Part shown: in pieces, positions 53,603 through 60,666 of the stretch
How the letters are laid out: the number at the start of each line of letters is the position of its first letter
How positions within the stretch are numbered: position 1 is the first letter of the stretch
Assembly (NCBI RefSeq): GCF_004745645.1
Contig: NZ_SRMB01000001.1
Span: 2,046,001-2,110,000, forward strand
DNA: 64,000 bases
Direction of reading: 5' to 3'
DNA from: Hymenobacter metallicola
GTDB lineage: Bacteria > Bacteroidota > Bacteroidia > Cytophagales > Hymenobacteraceae
Translations under genes and position numbers: made by a program
The notes under the pieces: model-generated
Database searches by the model: none
Told to the model about the DNA's origin: nothing
Seen by the model: only the letters and a program-made list of their open reading frames with translations

Positions 53603-54604
53603 ATGATTTTTTCCTGGCTCCGCTTCCGCCTGCTCCACCTTGGGCTGCTGAGTGCGCTCCTGCTGCCCCAACGTGGCCTGGCCCAACAGCCTGCGGCCCC
53701 TACGACTATCCTGTTTGTGGGCAATAGTTTTTTTCACGGCCGCTACAACCCGGTGTTCAACTACAACTCCCAGGCCATTACTATTGAGCGGGTCGGAAAG
53801 CAGAAAATTGGGGCGTGGGGCGGCATCCCGGCCATATTCAAGAAGTTTGCCGACCAGGCCGGCCTGCCCTACGAAGTGCATTTGCAGTGTATCAACGGAG
53901 AATCCCTGAAGCTGCACTACGACAGCGCCCGGCACATTCTGCAGCAGCCGCGCTGGAATACGGTGGTGCTGCAGGAGCACAGTATGTACCCCGTGCCGGC
54001 TCGCCGCGGCGGCAAGCCCGATACGTTTCGTGACTATTCCACCCGTATCGAGCAGGCAGTGCACCAGGCTAACCCGGCCGCCCGGCTCTACTTCTACCAA
54101 ACCTGGGCCCGGGCCGACCAAACGTACCCGCCCGGCAAGGCGTACTCCGGCCTGCCCCTCGACTCGATGACCCAGGACCTGCACCGCGGCTACTACGGGG
54201 CGGCCCAGGCCAATGGCCACTTCACGGGCGTGGCCCCGGCCGGCGACGCCTGGCTGCGGGCCGTGCAGGCGGGCGTGGCTTTGCGCAATTCCTACCAGCC
54301 CGAGGCCGGCAAACTCAACCTCTGGGGCGAAGACCACTACCACCCGAGCCAGTGGGGGTCCTACCTAAACGCCTGCGTGCTGTTCGGGGAAATAACCGGC
54401 TATGACCCCCGCCGACTGGGCCCCCACGAGCAGGCCGCCGCCGCGCTGGGTATTGTACCGGCTGATGCCGTGCGTCTGCAGCGCATTGCCGCCGAGCAGG
54501 TGTTAGCCGCCCGGCCCACGGCCTTTACCCCAGCGGCCGAGACGCGAAAAAATGGCCGGGGCAAAGGCAGAACGAAAGCCAAAAACAACGCCCAGCTACC
54601 CTAA
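53603..54604 (+). CDS. Exported SGNH/GDSL-like hydrolase
   Basis: 333 aa with signal peptide (1-27). SGNH-fold features are LFVGNSFFHGRYNP (about 37-50, the nucleophile Ser in GNS), VVLQEHSMYP (block III-like), and a late D-x-x-H in EDHYHPSQWG (about 247-255). Probably an esterase or carbohydrate deacetylase acting outside the inner membrane. Tail after about 310 is basic. Followed by a terminator. Confidence 0.85.
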   Translation: MIFSWLRFRLLHLGLLSALLLPQRGLAQQPAAPTTILFVGNSFFHGRYNPVFNYNSQAITIERVGKQKIGAWGGIPAIFKKFADQAGLPYEVHLQCINGESLKLHYDSARHILQQPRWNTVVLQEHSMYPVPARRGGKPDTFRDYSTRIEQAVHQANPAARLYFYQTWARADQTYPPGKAYSGLPLDSMTQDLHRGYYGAAQANGHFTGVAPAGDAWLRAVQAGVALRNSYQPEAGKLNLWGEDHYHPSQWGSYLNACVLFGEITGYDPRRLGPHEQAAAALGIVPADAVRLQRIAAEQVLAARPTAFTPAAETRKNGRGKGRTKAKNNAQLP

Positions 54605-54626
54605 AAGCCCGGCCCGACCGGCTCCG

Positions 54627-54660
54627 AAAAGCCCCGCGGAACCTCTGCGGGGCTTTTCTG
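54627..54660 (+). terminator. Terminator of the SGNH hydrolase gene
   Basis: Perfect 11-bp stem AAAAGCCCCGC / GCGGGGCTTTT with a 9-nt loop. Confidence 0.8.
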
Positions 54661-54692
54661 TTTATAGGCTACTCTGTTTATAGGCTACTCTG
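54661..54692 (+). repeat. 16-bp tandem duplication
   Basis: TTTATAGGCTACTCTG occurs twice head to tail between the terminator and the next promoter; likely a slippage duplication. Confidence 0.85.
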
Positions 54693-54729
54693 CGTTAACA
54701 AGGCAGGAAGCCGGCGCCTGGCCGGGGTA

Positions 54730-54761
54730 TTGTAACTGTGCCGCGCGTCGCCTTACCTTTG
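54730..54761 (+). promoter_or_regulatory. Promoter of the SAM-riboswitch transcript
   Basis: TTG (54730-54732) and TACCTTTG (54754-54761, exact TAnnTTTG) with 21 nt between. Predicted start near 54768, about 20 nt before the riboswitch P1 helix. Confidence 0.65.
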
Positions 54762-54788
54762 CAGGGTCAATTCTTTCTGACCAAAGGA

Positions 54789-54888
54789 TTGTTTTTATAC
54801 AGAGGCGTGGAGAGACAGGCTCGACGATACGCCGGCAACCCCCAGTGATGAGCTGGAACGGTGCCAAGTCCTGACCATATAAAAACAA
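54789..54888 (+). ncRNA. SAM-I (S-box) riboswitch
   Basis: Conserved S-box blocks appear in order: AGAGGCGTGGAGAGACAGGC, ACGCCGGCAACC, a CCAG/CTGG P3 hairpin, then ACGGTGCCAAGTCC. The closing P1 helix is a perfect 11 bp (TTGTTTTTATA 54789-54799 with TATAAAAACAA 54878-54888). The 3' strand of P1 ends 6 nt before a GTG-started short ORF, so SAM binding would lock up the A-rich translation-initiation region. There is no terminator hairpin of its own, which indicates translational rather than transcriptional control. Expected effect: OFF when SAM is high. Confidence 0.88.
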
Positions 54889-54894
54889 GTTGCC

Positions 54895-55008
54895 GTGGAC
54901 ACTGCCAACAACTTTTCTGCCCTTCCCGCTGCTTTCGTAGCCCAGCCCCAGTCTGCTTTTGCCGCAGTCTGTTGTTGGCCCTCGGCTGGCGCTGGCTGTT
55001 GTTGTTAG
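54895..55008 (+). CDS. 37-codon ORF ending Cys-Cys-Cys, leader peptide or precursor peptide
   Basis: GTG-started frame of 37 codons. It is Ala-rich (SALPAAFVAQPQSAFAAV), then has CCW, a short PSAGAG spacer, and three consecutive TGT Cys codons immediately before TAG. Five of the last twelve codons are Cys. It begins 6 nt after the SAM riboswitch P1 helix. Two readings are possible. As a cysteine-sensing leader peptide, ribosome stalling at the Cys codons would set expression of the ATP-grasp/LLM genes 268 nt downstream, as known for Cys-rich leaders of actinobacterial sulfur genes. Otherwise it is a small peptide product modified by those enzymes. The first is simpler; translation is unproven. 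Confidence 0.6.
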   Translation: MDTANNFSALPAAFVAQPQSAFAAVCCWPSAGAGCCC

Positions 55009-55276
55009 TTTCCTTCTCCCTGGCCCGCTGACCGCCTAGCTCCCGCTGTTTCGGTCGGTTTTGCTCTGCCGCCGCGGCTTTAGCCCGTTGGCGCCCCCAC
55101 TTTTCTGGTTTTTCACCGAACAGCTTTCTGCTGCGTTGCAGCGCGTCTGTTGGGCCGGCCCGTGGGGTTTCTAGCGCCTACCTGCTGCTGGGCAGACCTC
55201 TCTACTTGCGGGCTTTATCCATGCTGCCGCCCTGCCGCGGCCTTTATTCCGTCACATTTCTTTTTTCATACTACTC
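55009..55276 (+). promoter_or_regulatory. C-rich 268-nt leader between the Cys peptide and the ATP-grasp gene
   Basis: Strongly pyrimidine- and C-rich, G-poor on the RNA strand (for example the stretches around 55010-55030 and 55085-55125). There is no long gene and no intrinsic terminator. Such sequence suits Rho loading when upstream translation stops early, and would link the Cys-codon ORF to control of the genes that follow. Functional reading is inference. Confidence 0.4.
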
Positions 55277-56284
55277 ATGGCCCAGCCCCAAAAGCCGATT
55301 GGCATTTATTACGAGCACCCCGAATGGTTCAAGCCCCTATTTGCCGAGCTGGACCGCCGGGGCCTGCCCTACGAAAAGATTGACGCGGCCCACCACCTCT
55401 TCGACCCCTCCGAAACCGAGAGCCGCTACTCGCTGGTCGTGAACCGCATGAGCTCCTCAGCCTACCTGCGCGGCCACGGCCAGGGCATTTTCCACACGGC
55501 CGGCTTTGCTACCCACCTCGAGCGGATCGGCACCCGCATCATCAACGGTTCGGTGGCTACCAGCATCGAAACCAACAAGGCCCGGCAACTCTCGCTGTTT
55601 GCTTCCCTGGGCTTGAAATATCCTAAATCCTTCGTCGTCAACCACGCTTCCCGGGTGCCCGACGCCGCCCGCCAGCTGCAGTTCCCGATTGTGGTCAAAG
55701 TCAACATCGGCGGCAGCGGGGCCGGCATCATCCGCTTCGACACGATTGAGGGCGTGCAGGCCGCTGTGGAGGCTGGTCAAATTGACCTGGGCATCGACCA
55801 AACGGCCGTGGTGCAGGAGTACGTGACGCCCCGCGGCGGCAACATTCACCGCGTGGAAACCCTCGACGGCAAGTTTCTCTACGCCATGAAGGTGTTTACG
55901 ACCGGAGAAAGCTTTAACCTGTGCCCGGCCGAAATCTGCCAGATACCGGAGGAGCAGTCGGCCGAGTTCTGCCTGACCGAAGCGCCCAAGAAAGGCATTC
56001 AGGTGGAAGCCTTTACGCCCCCGGCCGAAGTAATAGAAGCCGTGGAGCGCATCGTGGCCGCCGCCAAAATTGACGTGGGCGGCATCGAGTACCTGATTGA
56101 CGACCGCACCGGCGACGTGCTCTTCTACGACGTCAACGCCCTGTCCAACTTCGTGGCTGATGCCGTGAATGTGGTGGGCTTCGACCCCTACGCCCGCTTC
56201 GTGGACTATCTCGAAAGCCAGCTGCCCGGCGTGGCCGCTACCGCCGTTGCTACCGAAGTTCAACCTGAAACCGCCACTGTATAA
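55277..56284 (+). CDS. RimK-like ATP-grasp protein
   Basis: 335 aa ATP-grasp ligase. Residues ~1-95 form the N-terminal pre-ATP-grasp fold. The ATP-grasp core includes IVVKVNIGGSGAGI (about 135-148), VVQEYVTP and the Mg-binding acidic segment GGIEYLIDD…LFYDVNALSNFV (about 255-282; Asp and Asn ligands). It would join a carboxylate to an amine or thiol; substrates unknown. Its stop and the next start share one base (TAATG at 56282-56286), so it works with the LLM monooxygenase. Under the SAM riboswitch/Cys ORF leader, hence a sulfur-related substrate is likely. Confidence 0.9.
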   Translation: MAQPQKPIGIYYEHPEWFKPLFAELDRRGLPYEKIDAAHHLFDPSETESRYSLVVNRMSSSAYLRGHGQGIFHTAGFATHLERIGTRIINGSVATSIETNKARQLSLFASLGLKYPKSFVVNHASRVPDAARQLQFPIVVKVNIGGSGAGIIRFDTIEGVQAAVEAGQIDLGIDQTAVVQEYVTPRGGNIHRVETLDGKFLYAMKVFTTGESFNLCPAEICQIPEEQSAEFCLTEAPKKGIQVEAFTPPAEVIEAVERIVAAAKIDVGGIEYLIDDRTGDVLFYDVNALSNFVADAVNVVGFDPYARFVDYLESQLPGVAATAVATEVQPETATV

Positions 56285-57309
56285 TGCGTTACGGATATTG
56301 GATGCCCGTTTTTGGCGGGTGGCTGCGCAACGTCGAAGACGAAAACATGCGCGCCGACTGGGACTACGTGAAAACGCTGGCCCAGCGCAGTGAGGACTTG
56401 GGCTACGACCTATCCCTAATTGCCGAGCTGAATCTGAACGACATCAAAGGCGAGGAAGCCCCGAGCCTGGATGCCTGGAGCACGGCCGCCGCGTTGGCCG
56501 CCGTGACCAAGAAAATTGAGCTGATGGTGGCCGTGCGGCCCACCTTCCACTCGCCGGCGCTGCTAGCCAAGCAGGCCGCCAACATCGACCACATCAGCAA
56601 CGGCCGCCTGTCGCTGAACGTGGTGTCGTCGTGGTGGCAGGACGAGGCCAAGAAGTACGGCGTGCACTTCGAGCAGCACGATGACCGCTACGCCCGCACC
56701 GCCGAGTGGCTGCACGTGGTGGACAATATGTGGAAGCAGGACCACTTCAGCTTCGAGGGCAAGTTCTACAAGGTCACCGATTCGATTCTGCAGCCCAAGC
56801 CCGTGTCGCGGCCCCGGCCCTTCATCTACGCCGGTGGCGAGTCGGAGGCGGCCAAAAACATGATAGCGGCTCAGTGCGACGGCTACGTGATGCACGGCGA
56901 CGAGCCCGCGGCCATCGGCCGCCGCATTCAGGATTTGAGTCAGCGCCGCGAGAAGCTGGGCTTGCCGCCCATGAAATTTGGGGTGGCCGCCTACTCGGTG
57001 GTGCGCAACACCGAAGCCGAGGTCAAAAAGGAGCTGGAGCGCATTACCAACGTGCAGGGCTCGGCCGCGGGCTATAAGAATTACCAGCAGTGGCTGGCCG
57101 GCACCCAGCTCGAAAACCAGGTTTCGCTGCAGGATTACTCGGTGTCGAACCGGGGCCTGCGCTCGGGCCTGACCGGCACCCCCGACCAGGTGGCCGAGCG
57201 CGTGGCCGCCTTCGAAGCCGTGGGCGTGGACCTGTTTTTGCTCCAGTGCAGCCCCCAGCTCGAAGAAATGGAGCGTTTCTCGGAAGCAGTCATTCAGGTG
57301 CTGGCCTAA
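56284..57309 (+). CDS. LLM-class flavin-dependent monooxygenase (SsuD/SfnG-like)
   Basis: 341 aa TIM-barrel of the bacterial luciferase-like family. Resemblance is to alkanesulfonate and dimethylsulfone monooxygenases: N-terminal YGYWMPVFGGW, the RPTFHSPALLAKQAANIDHISNGRLSLNVVSSWW block (cofactor/substrate face, about 89-122), HDDRYARTAEWL, and the C-terminal GTPDQVAERV. Uses reduced FMN and O2, typically to split C-S bonds and free sulfite. Start overlaps the ATP-grasp stop by one base. No flavin reductase or sulfonate ABC transporter is next to it. Confidence 0.92.
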   Translation: MRYGYWMPVFGGWLRNVEDENMRADWDYVKTLAQRSEDLGYDLSLIAELNLNDIKGEEAPSLDAWSTAAALAAVTKKIELMVAVRPTFHSPALLAKQAANIDHISNGRLSLNVVSSWWQDEAKKYGVHFEQHDDRYARTAEWLHVVDNMWKQDHFSFEGKFYKVTDSILQPKPVSRPRPFIYAGGESEAAKNMIAAQCDGYVMHGDEPAAIGRRIQDLSQRREKLGLPPMKFGVAAYSVVRNTEAEVKKELERITNVQGSAAGYKNYQQWLAGTQLENQVSLQDYSVSNRGLRSGLTGTPDQVAERVAAFEAVGVDLFLLQCSPQLEEMERFSEAVIQVLA

Positions 57310-57396
57310 GCCCATACCTCTTCCCAGGACTTAAGTTGAGCAGGCGGCGCCTGCAGCAGAGTTCGAGGAAGCTTGCAAGCTGATGTTGCTGAACAA

Positions 57397-57491
57397 GAAC
57401 GTCATGCTGAGCCTGTCGAAGCATCTCTCCCCCACGGTAATCTGCCTATCGTGGTGCTTGAGACGCAGCAGCGGTACTCAGCATGACGTTC
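57397..57491. repeat. REP-like palindromic element, family A, copy 2
   Basis: Perfect 15-bp ends GAACGTCATGCTGAG (57397-57411) and CTCAGCATGACGTTC (57477-57491), with the same CGAAGCATCTCT interior as copy 1 at 27958. It sits between the LLM and bshB1 genes and may act as a transcription boundary. Confidence 0.85.
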
Positions 57492-57546
57492 TTTTGTCTA
57501 TACTAGCTGTTTCATACTTACCGTTTCGCTCCCTCTAAACCCCTTT

Positions 57547-58266
57547 ATGAAGTTAGATATCCTGATGATTGCCGCCCACCCCGACGACGCCGAAGTCGGC
57601 TGCGCGGGCACGCTGATGAAGCACATTGCCAAGGGTCGCCGGGTGGGCGTCGTCGACCTGACGCGCGGGGAGCTGGGCACCCGGGGCTCGGCCGAGCTGC
57701 GGGCCGAGGAGGCTGCCGACGCGGCCCGCATCCTGGGGCTGCACGTGCGCGAAAACCTGGGCATGCGCGACGGGTTCTTTCTCAACGACGAAGCCCATCA
57801 GCTGCAAATCATTCAGGTTATCCGCCGCTTTCGGCCTTCCATTATTCTGACCAACCCCAACGTGGACCGCCACCCCGACCACGGCCGGGCCGCCAACCTG
57901 GTCCACGACGCGGCGTTTCTGTCGGGTTTGCCCAAAATCGAAACCCAGCACCAGGGTCAAAACCAGCCCGCCTGGCGACCTGATCTGATGCTGCAGGTGA
58001 TTCACAACACCTACGTCAAGCCCGATATTGTGGTGGATATTACCGAGTACTGGGAGCGGAAACTGGAGGCCGTAACGGCGTTCAAAAGCCAGTTTTACCA
58101 CCCCGACTACGAAGACCCCACCTCGACCTATATTTCCTCGCCCGACTTTCTGAAGATTCTCGAAGGCCAGGCCCGCGACTGTGGCAAGTACATCAATGTG
58201 CCCTTTGCCGAGGGTTTCACCTGCCGCCGCCTGCTGGGCGTGGATGACCTGTTTCAGCTGCGCTGA
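57547..58266 (+). CDS. bshB1: Bacillithiol biosynthesis deacetylase BshB1 (PIG-L family)
   Basis: 239 aa Zn-dependent N-acetylglucosaminyl deacetylase. Metal-site motif AAHPDDAEVGCAG (about 9-21) and the second His motif in DRHPDHGRAANLV (about 107-119). The MRDGFF and TCRRLLGVDDLF (C-terminus) segments are typical of BshB1, which deacetylates GlcNAc-malate in bacillithiol synthesis. bshA and bshC are not in the window. Lies after the sulfur-themed ATP-grasp/LLM pair but is separated by a REP element, so it may have its own promoter. Confidence 0.92.
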   Translation: MKLDILMIAAHPDDAEVGCAGTLMKHIAKGRRVGVVDLTRGELGTRGSAELRAEEAADAARILGLHVRENLGMRDGFFLNDEAHQLQIIQVIRRFRPSIILTNPNVDRHPDHGRAANLVHDAAFLSGLPKIETQHQGQNQPAWRPDLMLQVIHNTYVKPDIVVDITEYWERKLEAVTAFKSQFYHPDYEDPTSTYISSPDFLKILEGQARDCGKYINVPFAEGFTCRRLLGVDDLFQLR

Positions 58267-58277
58267 CCGGCCCCGGC

Positions 58278-58308
58278 TTGGGCATTTGGGCTATTCTGGG
58301 TATGTTTG
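58278..58308 (+). promoter_or_regulatory. Promoter of the speD-DUF4178 operon
   Basis: TTG (58278-58280), 20-nt spacer, TATGTTTG (58301-58308, exact TAnnTTTG). About 40 nt before the ATG at 58349. Confidence 0.65.
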
Positions 58309-58348
58309 GAACTGTCGCGCTCTACTTTTTTAGGCTGATAGATATCGA

Positions 58349-58702
58349 ATGCATTCTTACTCTCCCGGGCTTCATATCCTGGCAACGTTCCGGGCCCCGG
58401 TGGCCCGCCTGACGAATGCCGCGGCCTGCCAGACGTTTTTCAACGAGCAGATCAGTCGTTTAGGCTTGGTGAAAGTGGGCGAAGTCTACCATTCCTTTCC
58501 CAACCACAGCTTTACGGCCGTCGTGGGCCTGACCGAGTCCCACCTGAGCATTCATACCTGGCCCGAGTTTGAGCAGGCCACTTTCGACGTGTTTCTGTCG
58601 AACTACCTGCGCGACAACTCGGCCACTGTGCAGCAGCTCTACGCCGAAACCCTGCGGTTTTTTGAAGCCACGGAGCTTTCCAAAGCGGAAGTAGCCCGAT
58701 GA
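58349..58702 (+). CDS. SpeD-like pyruvoyl decarboxylase proenzyme
   Basis: 117 aa, class 1B SpeD size. The self-cleavage site is intact: ESHLSIHTWPE (Glu63-Ser64-His65), where Ser64 becomes the pyruvoyl group, and His69 corresponds to the processing His. The catalytic Cys that normally follows in VDVFTCG is missing: the segment reads FDVFLSNY, with Ser84 in its place. S-adenosylmethionine decarboxylase is therefore not assured; SpeD homologues with other amino acid substrates are known. Stop overlaps the DUF4178 start as ATGA (58699-58702). Confidence 0.88.
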   Translation: MHSYSPGLHILATFRAPVARLTNAAACQTFFNEQISRLGLVKVGEVYHSFPNHSFTAVVGLTESHLSIHTWPEFEQATFDVFLSNYLRDNSATVQQLYAETLRFFEATELSKAEVAR

Positions 58703-60018
58703 ACGACGGCATAACCTCGCTCGAAGCCCGGGTAACCTGCCCCGGCTGCCTGGCCCAGTGCACCTACTACGACCCGGTCGGCAGCAGCGTTTTTGGCTGT
58801 ACCGAGTGCCACACGCTGTTTAAGCGGCAGCGCAACGGCACGACCGAGCGGCTCAAGAAGTTTCAGGACGTGCCCCGGGTAGCGCCGGCCCTGGCGCTGG
58901 GCAGCATTGGCACCCTGCCCGACGGCCTGCTCTACCGCGTGACGGGGTATATGCTGCGCAAGGAAGCCAGCTCCCCGGCCCGCTGGCTCGAATTTATGCT
59001 CTTCAACCCCGATACTGGGTATGCCCAGCTGGCCGTGTACGAGGGCCACTGGACGTTTATCAAGCCGTCGAGCGAAAAACACCTGGGCCTGCCGGGCCTC
59101 TCGGGCAGCCACCGCGTAGCCCTGGATGGCGACACGGAGTTTGCCATCTATAACAAGTACCAGCCCCGCATCCTCTACGCCGTGGGCGAGTTCGACTGGA
59201 ACATTCTGGACGACGAGCAGTTGACCGTCACCGAGTTTGTGGCCCCGCCCCGGATGCTGATTGAGGAAAAAGCCAAGAACTGGCCCGTGCACTGGTACCG
59301 GGCCGAGCACATCGAGCCCCGGCAGGTGGCCCAGGCGTTTGGCCTGACGATGTCGCGCCTGCCCTACCGCAGTGGCGTGGGCGCCGTGCAGCCCCCGCCC
59401 GGTGGCAGCTCCTGGCCCCTGCTGAAGAAATTGACCGGACTGCTGCTGGCCCTGCTGCTGCTTACCGAGCTGGTGCTGAGCAACCAGCGCTACCACCATC
59501 AGATACTCCGGCAGGAGTTTGCCAGCGAGATTGGGGGCCCACCTACCGCTACCTCCGAGGCTACCGGCAAAGTGCAGGTATCAGAATCCTTCAATGTGGA
59601 GAACGGCCCCGCCGTGCTCGACTTCGAGATACACTGCAACGTGAATAACACCTGGCTGGAGCTACCCGTGAGCCTGGTAAACGAGCAAACTGGCCAGGGC
59701 TTTGAGTTTACCAAGAGCATCGAGTATTACAACGGCGTGGAAGACGGCGAAAGCTGGTCGGAAGGCCGGGTCGACGCCGAGGCGACCATTGCGCAGGTAC
59801 CTGCCGGCCGCTACCACCTCAACCTCTACCCCTCCACCGACTACAACCACCAGATTTTCTTCTCGGTCACCGTCACCGAGAACCCCTGGGTGCCCAGTAA
59901 CCTGTTTCTGGCGATGCTGGCGGTGTTGCTGTATCCCACGGTTCTGTACTTCCTACGCGGGGCGCACGAGCAAAACCGCTGGAACCACAGCAATTTCCCC
60001 AACCCGCACCCGCTTTAA
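58699..60018 (+). CDS. DUF4178 domain membrane protein
   Basis: 439 aa. N-terminal zinc-ribbon-like CPGC…CTEC (about 14-40), then DUF4178 domain(s) (about 55-200, with WLEFMLFNP and FNWNILDDEQLTV-like strands), a membrane helix (about 235-255), an extracytoplasmic beta-rich part (about 265-390) and a second helix near 400-418. Function unknown. DUF4178 genes recur with SpeD, DUF350 and aminopropyltransferase homologues in envelope-stress type clusters, which is the setting here. ATGA-coupled to speD. Confidence 0.88.
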   Translation: MNDGITSLEARVTCPGCLAQCTYYDPVGSSVFGCTECHTLFKRQRNGTTERLKKFQDVPRVAPALALGSIGTLPDGLLYRVTGYMLRKEASSPARWLEFMLFNPDTGYAQLAVYEGHWTFIKPSSEKHLGLPGLSGSHRVALDGDTEFAIYNKYQPRILYAVGEFDWNILDDEQLTVTEFVAPPRMLIEEKAKNWPVHWYRAEHIEPRQVAQAFGLTMSRLPYRSGVGAVQPPPGGSSWPLLKKLTGLLLALLLLTELVLSNQRYHHQILRQEFASEIGGPPTATSEATGKVQVSESFNVENGPAVLDFEIHCNVNNTWLELPVSLVNEQTGQGFEFTKSIEYYNGVEDGESWSEGRVDAEATIAQVPAGRYHLNLYPSTDYNHQIFFSVTVTENPWVPSNLFLAMLAVLLYPTVLYFLRGAHEQNRWNHSNFPNPHPL

Positions 60019-60033
60019 CCCGCTTTTTGCCCT

Positions 60034-60222
60034 ATGCTCCGCGACTTGCTCAACCTCCGTCTCTACCTCGTGCTGGGCCTGCTTACCTACGCTGGCTACC
60101 TCTGGGTTCAGCTGCACGGCGTGCGCCTGCTCGGCGACGACAATGAAACGACCGAAAACCTCAACGGCACCGGCAGCCACTCCAGCGGCCACGCCGGCCG
60201 CTCCAATTTTTACCATAAATAG
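60034..60222 (+). CDS. Small membrane protein
   Basis: 62 aa, 15 nt after DUF4178. One N-terminal membrane helix (about 8-30, LYLVLGLLTYAGYLWVQL) and a polar Gly/His/Asn-rich tail containing the repeat-like GTGSHSSGHAGRS. Not recognised; size and spacing indicate a real small component of this island. Confidence 0.75.
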   Translation: MLRDLLNLRLYLVLGLLTYAGYLWVQLHGVRLLGDDNETTENLNGTGSHSSGHAGRSNFYHK

Positions 60223-60233
60223 GTGAAAAAGAC

Positions 60234-60392
60234 GTGTCATTGCGAGCAACGAAACCATCCGTCCTCTGCCGAGCACGACACAGCCTTTTACCACCCCGCC
60301 CTTTTACTCAACAACCATGAAGGCTTGCTACACAAGCAAGCTCCGCCCATTTCTAAGGACGGATTGATGCCGCTTGATGCGCGGAATGACAC
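60234..60392. repeat. REP-like palindromic element, family B, inside the operon
   Basis: Ends GTGTCATTGCGAGCA and GCGGAATGACAC are inverted, with inner arms CCATCCGTCCT (from 60255) and AGGACGGATTG (from 60356). Different sequence from family A. It lies between the 62-aa gene and the DUF350 gene, and creates a spurious upstream extension of the DUF350 frame. Confidence 0.8.
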
Positions 60393-60450
60393 AGCGTACC
60401 CGCACAATCAGCCCGACAACTCCCTATCTCACCATCTCACCGATTCACCG

Positions 60451-60666
60451 ATGGAATACCTCAACTTTAAACTTATTACTGCCTCCATCGTGTACTCGGT
60501 GCTGGGCATTCTGATTCTGGTCCTCAGCTTTGTTCTTATCGACAAGCTCACGCCCAAAACGCTCTGGAAGGAAATTGTGGACGAGCACAATAACGCTTTG
60601 GCCATTGTAGCGGCGGCCTTTATGCTGTCGGTGGCCCTGATTATCAGTTCTGCCATTCATGGGTAA
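60451..60666 (+). CDS. DUF350 family small membrane protein
   Basis: 71 aa, two membrane helices (about 9-31 and 46-68) with a short loop LTPKTLWKEIVDEHNNALA typical of DUF350. The usual DUF350 protein has two such units (~130 aa); this one has a single unit. The frame is open back to 60223 through the REP element, but ATG at 60451 begins the homologous part. It overlaps the next start by 8 nt (60659-60666). Confidence 0.87.
   Translation: MEYLNFKLITASIVYSVLGILILVLSFVLIDKLTPKTLWKEIVDEHNNALAIVAAAFMLSVALIISSAIHG

Noticed and set aside
53552..54343. 263-codon minus-strand frame opposite the SGNH hydrolase
   Set aside because: No motifs; the plus strand has a promoter, signal peptide and catalytic motifs.
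54661..54692. Binding-site pair for a regulator of the riboswitch transcript
   Set aside because: The two 16-mers are perfect and directly abutting, more like replication slippage, and lie well upstream of the -33 element.
60223..60450. N-terminal extension of the DUF350 protein
   Set aside because: The open frame runs through a REP-like palindrome and its translation has no membrane or family features; ATG at 60451 starts the conserved part.
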